A DNA stretch of 64,000 nt from an uncultured Bacilli bacterium (GTDB lineage: Bacteria > Bacillota_I > Bacilli_A > RFN20 > CAG-826): NCBI GenBank assembly GCA_934725985.1, contig CAKVCX010000002.1:310001-374000 (forward strand), read 5' to 3'. The notes below the pieces were generated by a model. That model made no database searches. It worked only from the letters and a program-made list of their open reading frames with translations, and was not told where the DNA came from. Below, piece by piece: positions 18,138 to 27,202 of this stretch. Made by a program: the position numbers and the translations under genes. Position 1 is the first letter of the stretch. Every line of letters begins with the position of its first letter.

Positions 18138-18187
18138 AAAGAAAAAAATAAGCAATTCTACATTCGCTTTATTTTATGGCAATGTAG
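18138..18187 (-). terminator. Terminator after radC
   Basis: Immediately after the radC stop, CTACATT and AATGTAG (minus strand, 7 bp, extended by GC/GC with a bulge) form a hairpin, followed by ATTGCTTATTTTTTTC. The stem is AT-rich, so strength is uncertain. Confidence 0.55.
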
Positions 18188-18841
18188 TTAAAGCATTCCC
18201 TCGCTTTTAAAAGAGAATAATCCTTTTTTGCCAATTATTATGGAGTCAATGAAATCTATTTCAAAACGGGAGAATATTTGTTTTAACGTTAATGTGGTTT
18301 TTATGTCTTCCTTCGATGGGTAAGGATAGAAAGAAAGGTGAGTATGTATCAAAACGGCTTTTGCCGATCCTGCCCTAGTGGCAATTTTAGCTAGGTTAGA
18401 TCCGCTTATGGCTATATTTGAAGAAGGAGAAAAAGCAAACTTAAAATCCCTTAACAATTTTTCTTTTTTATCTAGGCAAAGCAAGTGACATTCTTTCCCA
18501 TAATCGGATGCCTTAATCCTTTCTATTGCTTTAAAATAGTCTAAATCGATGTAACTATGACTAGATATTCTTTTGTTTAATTCAAAGATGGATAAAATAC
18601 TTAAAGATTTTGCTTCCCCTAACCCTTTAAAGCCAATCAAATCGGCATATTCTATGTTTTTTAAGTTATTAATTGAGCCGTATTCGAAAATCAAACGCGA
18701 AGATAGTTCCAATGCATTTTCCCCTTTTCTCCCTTTTCCAATTATTAAGGCTAAAAGTTCTGAATCAGTCAAAGAGGCCAACCCTTTCTTTAAGGCTTTT
18801 TCTCTAGGACGGTCTTCTATAGGCAATAAAGCTACCTTCAC
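18188..18841 (-). CDS. radC: RadC family JAB-domain protein
   Basis: This 217-residue protein has the RadC layout: an N-terminal helix-hairpin-helix (ADLIGFKGLGEAKSLSI, about 65-82) and a C-terminal JAB/MPN-like domain. In most RadC proteins the metal site reads HNHPSGDPxPSxxD and ends DHIIIG. Here it reads HTHLSFYPYPSKED and ends DSIIIG, so the HxH and the Asp remain but the surrounding motif has drifted. Molecular function of the family is not settled; an old link to DNA repair is weak. The start is GTG with GGAG 7 nt upstream, overlapping the previous gene (GTGA). Confidence 0.85.
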   Translation of the reverse strand: MKVALLPIEDRPREKALKKGLASLTDSELLALIIGKGRKGENALELSSRLIFEYGSINNLKNIEYADLIGFKGLGEAKSLSILSIFELNKRISSHSYIDLDYFKAIERIKASDYGKECHLLCLDKKEKLLRDFKFAFSPSSNIAISGSNLAKIATRAGSAKAVLIHTHLSFYPYPSKEDIKTTLTLKQIFSRFEIDFIDSIIIGKKGLFSFKSEGML

Positions 18842-19026
18842 TTGCTACTCCATTCAAATTTATAACCACCTGGCAATGTTATCTTTCCCCCATTTGAAAT
18901 AAACAAGCGATAAGCCACAACGGAAAGAATGACGGTAGTAAAGACAATAAAAACGGTAGCTAGGGTCAAAGCCTCCCCCACTCTAATGCTATTTAGCTCA
19001 TTTTCATTTAATTTGATGCAGTTCAT
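18838..19026 (-). CDS. Small membrane protein (62 residues) coupled to radC
   Basis: An AAGGAGG Shine-Dalgarno 7 nt before the ATG strongly supports translation. The protein has a polar N-terminus (MNCIKLNENELNSIRVGEA), one membrane helix (about 20-43, TLATVFIVFTTVILSVVAYRLF), and a short tail GGKITLPGGYKFEWSSK. It ends in TGA, overlapping the radC GTG by 4 nt. I recognise no family. The N-terminal ELNSIRVGEA resembles the double-glycine leaders of bacteriocins (ELxxIxGG) only loosely, and no transporter is nearby. Confidence 0.6.
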   Translation of the reverse strand: MNCIKLNENELNSIRVGEALTLATVFIVFTTVILSVVAYRLFISNGGKITLPGGYKFEWSSK

Positions 19027-19078
19027 AAAAAGCCTCCTTACTAATAAGTAGGATGCAAGAATTAAATCAGGCTACAAA

Positions 19079-21658
19079 TTAATTTAAAGAATTTAATCTA
19101 TCTAGATTGGAGCTAAGTTTCTTTTTATTTAATTCTAGCTTTTCTTTTTCTAAGGCAACCTTTTCCTTTGGGGCTTTTTCCATAAAAGAAGGATTAGAAA
19201 GCATTTTTTCTCCCCTTGCTATTTCTTTTTTTAATAACTCTATTTCTTTATTTAGCTTTTCTAGCAACTCAATCTTATTTAAAGTCTCGCTTAAAGCTAG
19301 ATTATAATCGCCATAAGAGAAACTAGGCAAAGCCGGATTTAATTTAGAACATACCTCTACTTTGGAAGCAAAAACAAACCTTTCTAAATAAATATCCATA
19401 CCCTTAAACGGCATTTTCGGAGACAAATATATGTCCATTTTGGCATTTGGGGCAATTTTAGAAGAAGATTTATATCCCCTGATATCAGAAATCATCTTTT
19501 TCAATAATTCACCCTTCTTTTCAAAGGAAGCGGAGACAAATTCTTTTTGATATGAAGGATAAGACTCTTCCATAATGGATTTTTTATGATTTGGCAAAGA
19601 TAAATACATTTCTTCGGCAATAAAAGGAGTATAAGGATAAATCATTAAAATTATGGATTTTATGACTGCATATAAAACGTTCTTTGTTATTTCTTTTTTA
19701 CTTTCGTCTAATAAGGTGATTTTTGACATTTCTAGATAAAAAGAGCAGAAATCATCGTAAACAAAATTATAAAGAATTGATGAGGCCGCGCCGAATTCAT
19801 ATTTTTCCATCCTGGCTTGGACTCTTTTTATTGTTTTTTCTAATCTAGAAACAATATAACGGTCTAAAGTTGATAATTTTTCTTTTTCTAAAATGGAGGG
19901 GGCAAAATCTTCTCCTAAAGACATTTCAACATATCTAGTCGCATTCCAGATTTTGTTTAGATAGTTTTGCGAGGATCTAAGCTTTTCGTCACTATAACGC
20001 ATATCTAACCCTGGGGTAGAATTGGTCGTAATAAAATAACGTAATGCATCAACCCCATACTTATCAATTACATCTATTGGATCGATGCCATTGCCTAAGG
20101 ATTTTGACATTTTTCTGCCTTGTTCATCTCTAATCAGGCCATGGATTACGACATCTTTGAATGGTATTTTTCCGGTAAAATGAAGAGATTGAAAGACCAT
20201 TCTAGAAACCCAGAAAAAGATAATATCATATCCTGTAACTAGAACTGATGTCGGGAAATATCTATCAAAATCTTCGCTTTTTTCTGGCCATCCCAAAGTA
20301 GCAAAGGGCCAAAGTCCAGAACTAAACCAAGTATCCAAAACATCTTCATCTTGGGTATATAGATTTAAATCGGGTGTTTCTTCGCTTACTAAAATCGAAC
20401 CATCTTTCTTATTATAATAGGCAGGAATCCTATGTCCCCACCATAGTTGGCGGGAGACGCACCAATCTTCGCAATTGCCCATCCACCTTAATAAGACTTT
20501 TTCGAAACGCTTCGGAATAAAATTAATCTTGCCATTCCCTTGCATTGTTTTGATTACTTTATCGGCTAAAGGCTTCATTTTGACAAACCATTGTTTTGAT
20601 AGCATTGGTTCAACCACGGCCCCGCTGCGTTCGCTATGTCCAACGCTATGGACAATTTTTTCTATTTTTTGTAGATGTCCTTCTTTTTCTATGTCCTTGA
20701 CTAGCAAATCTCTGCATTCATACCTATCCATTCCTGCATATTTCCCACACAAAGAGTTCATATGGGCAGATTCGTCAAGGACTTTGACTAATTTCAAATT
20801 ATATTTTTTCGCAAGTTTAAAATCGTTTGGATCATGAGCTGGAGTAGCTTTCATGGCGCCAGTCCCGAATTTTAAATCGACATAAGAATCGGCCATAATT
20901 GGCAATTCTTCTTTATTGGCAGGATTAATGCATTTTTTGCCAATTAAATGTTTATAACGCTCATCTTTTGGGTTGACAAAAACTGCCTGGTCGCCAAACA
21001 TTGTTTCTGGACGAGTCGTAGCAACGATAAGCTTTTCATCGCTATCTACAACATCATAATAGAAATAATAAAACGCGCCTTCGTCGTCTTGATGGACAAC
21101 TTCGATATTTGATAAGGCCGTATGTAGTTCTGGATCCCAGTTAATTATTCTTTCGCCTTGATAAATAAGACCTTCATTATATAAAGTTACAAAAACATGC
21201 TTTACTGCCTTTGACAAGCCTTCATCAAGAGTAAATCTTTCATGATTATAATCAACAGATAGGCCGATTTTTGCCCATTGTTTATGGATCGTTGCACAAT
21301 ATTCGTCTTTCCATTCGTATGTTTTTTTAACAAATTCTTCCCTGCCTAAATCAAATCTAGAGATGCCTTGTTCCCTTAATTTGGCTTCGACTTTGGCTTG
21401 GGTTGCAATGCCGGCATGGTCAACACCAGGCACCCACAAGACATCAAAACCCATCATGCGTTTATATCTGGCAATAATGTCATCGGGGATAGTATCCATG
21501 ACATGCCCTAAATGAAGTTTTCCGGTTACATTTGGAGGCGGTATTACTAACGAAAATGGTTGTTTGGTTTTATCTCCGCAACTAAAATAACCGCTTTTGA
21601 CCCAATTATCGTATTTTCCTTCCTCGACTTTAACAGGTTCATAATGCTTTTCTAACAT
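19079..21658 (-). CDS. valS: Valine--tRNA ligase
   Basis: A class I synthetase of 859 residues that charges and proofreads tRNA-Val. The HIGH motif is in PPPNVTGKLHLGHVMD (about 41-56), the KMSKS loop in EQGRKMSKSLGNGIDP (about 515), and the editing domain with TTRPETMFGDQAV at about 212. A C-terminal coiled coil rich in Lys/Glu/Leu (about 795-859) is the usual ValRS tRNA-binding arm. It is preceded by a T-box leader with its own promoter. Confidence 0.97.
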   Translation of the reverse strand: MLEKHYEPVKVEEGKYDNWVKSGYFSCGDKTKQPFSLVIPPPNVTGKLHLGHVMDTIPDDIIARYKRMMGFDVLWVPGVDHAGIATQAKVEAKLREQGISRFDLGREEFVKKTYEWKDEYCATIHKQWAKIGLSVDYNHERFTLDEGLSKAVKHVFVTLYNEGLIYQGERIINWDPELHTALSNIEVVHQDDEGAFYYFYYDVVDSDEKLIVATTRPETMFGDQAVFVNPKDERYKHLIGKKCINPANKEELPIMADSYVDLKFGTGAMKATPAHDPNDFKLAKKYNLKLVKVLDESAHMNSLCGKYAGMDRYECRDLLVKDIEKEGHLQKIEKIVHSVGHSERSGAVVEPMLSKQWFVKMKPLADKVIKTMQGNGKINFIPKRFEKVLLRWMGNCEDWCVSRQLWWGHRIPAYYNKKDGSILVSEETPDLNLYTQDEDVLDTWFSSGLWPFATLGWPEKSEDFDRYFPTSVLVTGYDIIFFWVSRMVFQSLHFTGKIPFKDVVIHGLIRDEQGRKMSKSLGNGIDPIDVIDKYGVDALRYFITTNSTPGLDMRYSDEKLRSSQNYLNKIWNATRYVEMSLGEDFAPSILEKEKLSTLDRYIVSRLEKTIKRVQARMEKYEFGAASSILYNFVYDDFCSFYLEMSKITLLDESKKEITKNVLYAVIKSIILMIYPYTPFIAEEMYLSLPNHKKSIMEESYPSYQKEFVSASFEKKGELLKKMISDIRGYKSSSKIAPNAKMDIYLSPKMPFKGMDIYLERFVFASKVEVCSKLNPALPSFSYGDYNLALSETLNKIELLEKLNKEIELLKKEIARGEKMLSNPSFMEKAPKEKVALEKEKLELNKKKLSSNLDRLNSLN

Positions 21659-21659
21659 A

Positions 21660-21876
21660 ACCTTCTCCTAAAATAAAAAAGCGTCTCTTTGGGACGCTTT
21701 AAACGTGGTACCACCCAAATTCCTAATGAATATATCCATTAGGCTCTTATTTACCATTTATAGCTTTGGTAGCTATTCCTCCATAGACGACTCATCGGTT
21801 CCTTCTAGCCTTTTTTCACCAAACAAGGCTCTCTTTTTAGAAGAATGTCCAAATCCCTTCTACTTCATTAGAACGC
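21660..21876 (-). ncRNA. T-box leader controlling valS
   Basis: On the minus strand the conserved T-box GGGTGGTACCACG (21716-21703) pairs as the antiterminator. It is followed by a terminator stem AGCGTCCCAAAGAGACGCT with a run of Ts (about 21700-21674). An upstream AG-rich Stem I region contains the segment GATGAGTCGTCTATGG with GTC triplets, compatible with a valine specifier. Uncharged tRNA-Val would stabilise the antiterminator and turn valS on. The 3' end lies about 15 nt before the valS start codon. Confidence 0.9.
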
Positions 21877-21880
21877 ATTA

Positions 21881-21909
21881 ATTATTAAATATAATTTGTA
21901 GATTGGCAA
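21881..21909 (-). promoter_or_regulatory. Candidate promoter for the valS T-box leader
   Basis: On the minus strand, TTGCCA (21909-21904) and AATAAT (21886-21881) are separated by exactly 17 bp, placing the transcript start near 21875, just before the T-box Stem I region. It partly overlaps the downstream side of the ysxC terminator. Confidence 0.5.
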
Positions 21910-21936
21910 GAAAAAACCCGGCTTTTAAACCAGGTT
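21909..21936 (-). terminator. Terminator after ysxC
   Basis: On the minus strand, AACCTGG and CCGGGTT (7 bp with one G-U) enclose an 8-nt loop and are followed by TTTTC. The 5' arm overlaps the ysxC stop codon. Confidence 0.7.
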
Positions 21937-22501
21937 ATTTTACTAAAGAAGCTATTTCGCTTCTAATTTTATTAATTGACTTGCTAGATAAATCGCAAAA
22001 AAGCGGATTATTTAGTCCAACTCTAGTTGCTTCTAGCTTGGCTTTATGCAAGGCAGACTGATTAAGCGTATCGGCCTTGGTAATGACTGTTACGATATTA
22101 TGGTTGCTATTTTCTAGGTAACGGATAAAAGCTACATCATCTTCTCCTAAATTCCTTCTTAAATCTAGCAACAGCAATATACCTTTGCAAGTTAAAGAAG
22201 AAAGAAAGCCTTCTACCATGGAAGAAAATTGAATCGTGTCTTTTGTAGCGTATCCAGTTGAACCATAACCTGGAGAATCAACCAAGTAGAAACTATCATC
22301 GATAAGAAAATAATTTAAAAGCTTGGTTTTCCCGGCTTTTTTCGAACTAAAAGCAATTTTTTGTCCCACTAAAGCATTTATTAAGGAACTTTTGCCCACA
22401 TTAGTTCTTCCTAAAATCAAAACTCTAGGGTAATTGTCTTTGGGCCCATCTTTTGTTTCGATAGAGGAAGTAATGAATTTTACCTTTTTAAAGTCAATCA
22501 T
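21935..22501 (-). CDS. ysxC: Ribosome biogenesis GTPase EngB/YsxC
   Basis: A 188-residue TrmE-Era-EngA-EngB-Septin-type GTPase that assists 50S assembly. It has P-loop GRTNVGKSS at about 33, DSPGYG for G3 and a TKAD base-recognition motif. I chose the ATG at 22501, which overlaps the lon TGA (ATGA) and gives the usual N-terminus (MIDFKKVKFITSS), although the frame remains open 15 codons upstream. The lon-ysxC pair is a common Firmicutes arrangement. Confidence 0.94.
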   Translation of the reverse strand: MIDFKKVKFITSSIETKDGPKDNYPRVLILGRTNVGKSSLINALVGQKIAFSSKKAGKTKLLNYFLIDDSFYLVDSPGYGSTGYATKDTIQFSSMVEGFLSSLTCKGILLLLDLRRNLGEDDVAFIRYLENSNHNIVTVITKADTLNQSALHKAKLEATRVGLNNPLFCDLSSKSINKIRSEIASLVK

Positions 22502-24852
22502 GCTTTCGGCTCTACAAAAATCCTTTTTAAGGCGTCGTCGACGCATTTCATGAAGGTAATCTTTAAGGATTTTTTAACTTCCTTAGGCAATTCCTCAACA
22601 TCTTTTTTATTGTCAAATGGGACGAGTATTTCTTTTATGCCACATCTAGAAGCCGCTAAAGATTTTTCCCTTAATCCACCAATTGGCAAGGCTTTTCCTC
22701 TTAAAGTTACTTCGCCAGTCATGGCAATGTTAGGAGATACTTCTTTATGGGTTAAACTAGAGATTATGGCACAAGTTAAAGCAACCCCGGCACTTGGCCC
22801 ATCTTTTGGCACCGCCCCTTCCGGGACATGGATATGAATGTCGTTATTTTGGAAAATATCATCATCGATTCCATATTTCTTGGCATTGGCACGTACATAA
22901 TCAAGGGCAATCGTAGCCGATTCTTTCATGACTTCCCCTAATTTGCCAGTCAAAACTAGCCCACCCTTTCCTTTAAAATAGGTGACTTCGATAGGCAATA
23001 TATCGCCACCAAATTCAGTATAGGCTAAACCTGTTACCACACCAATTTGGGGTTCTTTTTCTTTCTTAGAGCCTTCGAAAACTTCAGCCCCTAGATACTT
23101 ATGGACTTTTTCATTATCGATAATGATTGGCTTTTTTACGTCCTTATCAGTTAAAATCTCGACTACGGCTTTTCTGCAGCAAGAAGAGACCAATCTTTCA
23201 AGTTGCCTAACGCCAGCCTCCATCGAATAATGTTCGATCATTGTTTTTATAGCCATTTCTTTAAAAAGAATATCTTCCTTGCTTAAACCATTGGCTTTTG
23301 TTTGCTTTGGTATTAAAAAACCTTCGGCGATTTTGATTTTTTCTAGTTCCGTATAAGAAGGGACCTCGATTAATTCGAGCCTGTCTCTTAATGGAGCGGG
23401 AACATTTTCAATGTAATTGGCCGTGCAAATAAATAAAACGTTACTTAAATCGTAAGGTTCTTCGATGTAATTATCGTTAAAAGCAAAATTTTGTTCAGGA
23501 TCAAGAACTTCTAGTAAAGCGCTAGAAGGATCCCCCCTATAATTACTGCCTCCGACTTTATCTATTTCATCAAGGAGGAAGACGGGGTTAGTAACTCCGG
23601 TTTTAATCATGCCATGTATTATTCTTCCCGGCATGGAACCTACATAAGTCCTTCTATGACCCCTGATCTCGGCTTCATCGCTAATCCCGCCCAATGCTGT
23701 TTTAAAGAATTTTCTTCCTAAAGCTTTGGCAATGGATCTGCCTAAGGAAGTCTTGCCACATCCAGGCGGACCATAAAAACAAAGAATTGGAGCCTTTAAA
23801 TTGCCAGTCATCTTCTTAACGGCAAGGTATTCGATAATCCTTTTCTTTACTTTTTCTAATCCAAAATGGTCTTCATCAAGAACTTTTTTAACATGATCTA
23901 AATCCATGTCGTCTTCGGTTTTTTCAAACCAAGGTACGCTTAAAAGGGTTTCGATATAAGACATTATCAAGGAACTCTCTAGTGAAGCCTCTGGCATCAT
24001 TTCATAACGTTTTAGCTCGGATTTGATTTTAGCTTTGACGTTTTCTGGATAAGGGTTCTTTTCAAGTTTTTCTTTTACTTTATCTTCGCTGCTTGATGCA
24101 TCGCTAGATTCACCTAGTTCTTGCCTTATTGCCTTCATTTTTTCTCTTAAGAAATATTCCTTTTGAGATTTTTCGGCTGAAACTCTGACTTTATTTTGCA
24201 AATCAGCCTCTATTTCGGCCGAAGACTTAATTTCATTTAAAATTACAAGTAACTCTTTTAGTCTATTTTCTGGATCGAATTGATCTAGGATCCTTTGCCG
24301 TTGATTGTTATTTAATGGCAAATATGAAGCTATGGCATCAGGCAAATCACTTGGGGAAATTCCTTTTCCAAGCTGAGCCAAACTCGATCTAGGTATGGAA
24401 TGAGCAACATTTGGATTAGAGGAAATGAAATCGACTATTTTTTTGACTAAATCAACTTCATTTAAAACGTTTTCTTCATAGTTTTCGCCAAATTCAAAAG
24501 TAGCAAAAAAAGCACCGTCTTTGTTGACAATGGATGTAATTTTTACTCTTTTGGACCCGACCACTCTAATTTTGACTCTAGAATTATCAGAAGTTGAGCT
24601 AACTATTTTACAAAGTGTCCCGACATCATAAATATCCTTAAATTCTGGATTGTCAATGTTTTCGTCTTTTTGAGAGACGATAACAATTTGGTTATTGGTT
24701 TCACTTTGTGCTAGCTCTATTGACTCTACTGAAAAATCCCTCGATGCCTCGATATTTTCGCTCACCGAAGGAAAAACGACTAGGGATCTAACAATAAGAA
24801 GAGGAAGGGTCAGTGAGGAAGAACTTTCTTGTTTTATTTCACTTTCAGGCAT
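22498..24852 (-). CDS. lon: ATP-dependent Lon protease
   Basis: A 784-residue cytosolic protease that degrades misfolded and regulatory proteins. The N-terminal LON substrate domain covers about 1-200. The AAA+ module has Walker A GPPGCGKTSLGRSIA at about 353 and Walker B NPVFLLDEIDKVG. The protease domain has the catalytic Ser in PKDGPSAGVAL at about 673 and a Lys in the expected place about 43 residues later. GAGGC-type Shine-Dalgarno (AAAGGAGG) supports the start. It follows tig by 34 nt, and ysxC is coupled downstream. No CtsR or HrcA operator is visible upstream. Confidence 0.97.
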   Translation of the reverse strand: MPESEIKQESSSSLTLPLLIVRSLVVFPSVSENIEASRDFSVESIELAQSETNNQIVIVSQKDENIDNPEFKDIYDVGTLCKIVSSTSDNSRVKIRVVGSKRVKITSIVNKDGAFFATFEFGENYEENVLNEVDLVKKIVDFISSNPNVAHSIPRSSLAQLGKGISPSDLPDAIASYLPLNNNQRQRILDQFDPENRLKELLVILNEIKSSAEIEADLQNKVRVSAEKSQKEYFLREKMKAIRQELGESSDASSSEDKVKEKLEKNPYPENVKAKIKSELKRYEMMPEASLESSLIMSYIETLLSVPWFEKTEDDMDLDHVKKVLDEDHFGLEKVKKRIIEYLAVKKMTGNLKAPILCFYGPPGCGKTSLGRSIAKALGRKFFKTALGGISDEAEIRGHRRTYVGSMPGRIIHGMIKTGVTNPVFLLDEIDKVGGSNYRGDPSSALLEVLDPEQNFAFNDNYIEEPYDLSNVLFICTANYIENVPAPLRDRLELIEVPSYTELEKIKIAEGFLIPKQTKANGLSKEDILFKEMAIKTMIEHYSMEAGVRQLERLVSSCCRKAVVEILTDKDVKKPIIIDNEKVHKYLGAEVFEGSKKEKEPQIGVVTGLAYTEFGGDILPIEVTYFKGKGGLVLTGKLGEVMKESATIALDYVRANAKKYGIDDDIFQNNDIHIHVPEGAVPKDGPSAGVALTCAIISSLTHKEVSPNIAMTGEVTLRGKALPIGGLREKSLAASRCGIKEILVPFDNKKDVEELPKEVKKSLKITFMKCVDDALKRIFVEPKA

Positions 24853-24886
24853 ATTTGCCTCCTTTCTTCTAGGGCAATCACCCTAT

Positions 24887-26161
24887 TTATTTATTATTTT
24901 CTAATATGAATTTTCTAACTTTATTTTGGACCAAACTTTCCCTATAAGAAGACAAAGAGTTTCCATAGGCTTTCTTTAAATCTTCTAATTTCATTTTGTA
25001 GGTTTCGGCAGTCTTGGCTAATTCATGGTCAAGTTCGGCATCATCGACTAATAATCCTTCTTTGGCGGCAAGGTTATTCAAGACCAAATAGCCTTTGATA
25101 TTCTTCGTGCTCTCTTTTTTCATTTCTTCTTTTAATGAATCAAGGGTTTTGCCGGTTATTTCTAGATATTGTTCGAATGTTAAGCCATTGCTTTCGACTT
25201 GCTTTTTTAAGTTTTCGATTGAAGCTTGGGCTTCCGAATCAATTATGCTAGAAGCTATCTCTATTTTTGAGCCATCAACAATTTGGGAGAAAATGTCATT
25301 ATAATATTTGGCTTCTATAGAATTGACCTTTCTTTCTAATAAAGTCTTTTTGACAAATTCTTTTAATTCTTCGACTGTTTTAACATCCTTTAAGCCTAAA
25401 TCAACGACGGCTTCATCGTTTAATTCAGGGATAACTTTGTTTTTAACTTCATGGACTAGGCATTTGAAAGTAGCTTTCTTGCCGGCCAATTCCTTAACAT
25501 ATTGAGTTGGGAATGTAACTTCGACGTCTTTGCTTTCGCCTGCTTTTACTCCAATTAAGGCATCTTCAAATCCTGGAACAAAGGAATTGGAACCAAGTTC
25601 TAAGGAATAATTATCGGCTTTTCCCCCATCAAATGGAGTTCCATCGATAAAGCCCTCAAAATCAATGACAACCGTATCTCCTTTGGCGGCTGGTTTATCT
25701 GAACTTACTAGTTCGGCATTGCCCTTTAATCTATTCTCGATGTCTTTATTTACTTCTTCATCGGTAACGGAGGCAACTTCTTTTTCGGCATGAAGGCCCT
25801 TGTAGTTACCTAATGTAACGTTTGGAACTAAGGTAACGACAAATTTTAACGTTAATTCGGTATCGCTTACTTTTACTACATCGACATCCGGGCGATAAAA
25901 TGGTTCAACCTTGTTTTCGGTGATGACTTCTCCATACACCGTTGGAAGGATGTCGTTTAAGGCTTGATCTATGATTTTGCTTGGATCGATATGGGACTTC
26001 ACCATGGCTTCTGGAGCGTGTCCTTTTCTAAAGCCTGGGAGTGTAACATTGGCAGCTAATTTGCTAAAAGCCTTCTTTTGGGCGGAAGTCCAAGTAGAAG
26101 AAGGTACTTCGACAGTGATTTCAACTTTGCAATCATCTAATTTTTTTAATGTGTTTTTCAT
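24887..26161 (-). CDS. tig: Trigger factor (ribosome-associated chaperone)
   Basis: A 424-residue chaperone that binds the ribosome exit tunnel through L23. The N-terminal ribosome-binding signature is LPGFRKGHAPEAM at about 40-52. The FKBP-like PPIase domain occupies about 155-240 (GDTVVIDFEGFIDGTPFDGG), and a helical C-terminal domain follows. An AAAGGAATACTT Shine-Dalgarno precedes the ATG, with TATATTAT -10-like sequence about 18 nt further upstream. It probably shares a transcript with lon and ysxC as a proteostasis unit. Confidence 0.96.
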   Translation of the reverse strand: MKNTLKKLDDCKVEITVEVPSSTWTSAQKKAFSKLAANVTLPGFRKGHAPEAMVKSHIDPSKIIDQALNDILPTVYGEVITENKVEPFYRPDVDVVKVSDTELTLKFVVTLVPNVTLGNYKGLHAEKEVASVTDEEVNKDIENRLKGNAELVSSDKPAAKGDTVVIDFEGFIDGTPFDGGKADNYSLELGSNSFVPGFEDALIGVKAGESKDVEVTFPTQYVKELAGKKATFKCLVHEVKNKVIPELNDEAVVDLGLKDVKTVEELKEFVKKTLLERKVNSIEAKYYNDIFSQIVDGSKIEIASSIIDSEAQASIENLKKQVESNGLTFEQYLEITGKTLDSLKEEMKKESTKNIKGYLVLNNLAAKEGLLVDDAELDHELAKTAETYKMKLEDLKKAYGNSLSSYRESLVQNKVRKFILENNK

Positions 26162-26244
26162 AAGTATTCCTTTAAAAGCAAAAGATAATATACCCTATCT
26201 TAAGATAGACACCAAACAATTTGATTAAAATTTTCAATAATTTC

Positions 26245-27120
26245 TTAAATCGATGGTGAATTTTTAACAATAATATCTAAATTAGAGGCCATTTCTTTTT
26301 CTTTTTCATTTAATTCCAAACCTAAATATTTTTTTCCAAGGCAAAGAAGAGAATCATAAAAATTTTCTATCTCTATTATAGGTTCAGGAAAAAGAGAATA
26401 AGAAATAGAATCCAATAAACTAGAACATATAGAAGAAAGGCTTAAATCAGCAACAGAAGCCAATTTGTTTTTAATATTTAAGTAATTCTTATCTAATGTT
26501 GGTATAGTTAAATCTTTAATATTGTAAACTTTGTTTTCAAAATTTATCTTTTTATCGACTTTAAAATAAGCAAGTATCAGTAAAGCATATTTTCTTAAGG
26601 CAAGTTCCCTATTTGATTCAATTAAGGATAAACAAAAAGATAAATCAAAAGAACTTAACCCCTTTTCATTGGATAAGGAAAGTAAATAGGCGTAAATGAT
26701 TTCCTTTTTCTCATTTAAAGAAGGGGTATTCTCCTTTTCTAGGCCATTTATGTTCTTTTTTATCGATTTTAAAAGCTCACTTTCTTCTTTTTTTATTTTG
26801 ATTTTATACAAAATAAAAAGTTCCTCGATTTCTTGACTTACATAAGGAAAATTTTCATAAATTTCTAGTTTGTCTCTAGCGTTAATGAAATCACCTTCGG
26901 CCAAAGATAATTCAATATCAGCTTTAATAATTCCTTTTGGATTATAGTTAAATAAAACCAATCTATTTTCCTTAATAAATTTATCGGCGTTTTCTATATC
27001 GTTTTTCCCTATATAAGAAAGAAGAAGATAATAAAGTGATTTAGCATCTTTTTTATCTTTATTAATTTCGATAACTTTATCAAAATTCTTTTTATTTAAA
27101 TAATCTAAACTAACATCCAT
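26245..27120 (-). CDS. Helical repeat protein of unknown function (TPR-like)
   Basis: A 291-residue cytosolic protein without signal peptide or membrane helix. The first half has repeated helix pairs with the feel of tetratricopeptide repeats (for example DVSLDYLNKKNFDKVIEINK and SLYYLLLSYIGKNDIENADKF), rich in Lys, Glu and Asn. I recognise no catalytic motif. A TAAAAT box ends 7 nt before the ATG and no Shine-Dalgarno is visible, so it may be translated from a leaderless message. It is divergent from plsC. Confidence 0.5.
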   Translation of the reverse strand: MDVSLDYLNKKNFDKVIEINKDKKDAKSLYYLLLSYIGKNDIENADKFIKENRLVLFNYNPKGIIKADIELSLAEGDFINARDKLEIYENFPYVSQEIEELFILYKIKIKKEESELLKSIKKNINGLEKENTPSLNEKKEIIYAYLLSLSNEKGLSSFDLSFCLSLIESNRELALRKYALLILAYFKVDKKINFENKVYNIKDLTIPTLDKNYLNIKNKLASVADLSLSSICSSLLDSISYSLFPEPIIEIENFYDSLLCLGKKYLGLELNEKEKEMASNLDIIVKNSPSI

Positions 27121-27202
27121 GGAAATAATTTTACCACGAATATCGACCTAGTAATTACTACGAGATTTTCTTTTATTTCCAAGCGAGTATACTTTTGACA
27201 TT

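Noticed and set aside
18838..19026. Bacteriocin precursor
   Set aside because: The leader likeness is loose, there is no processing transporter or immunity gene nearby, and the gene is coupled to radC.
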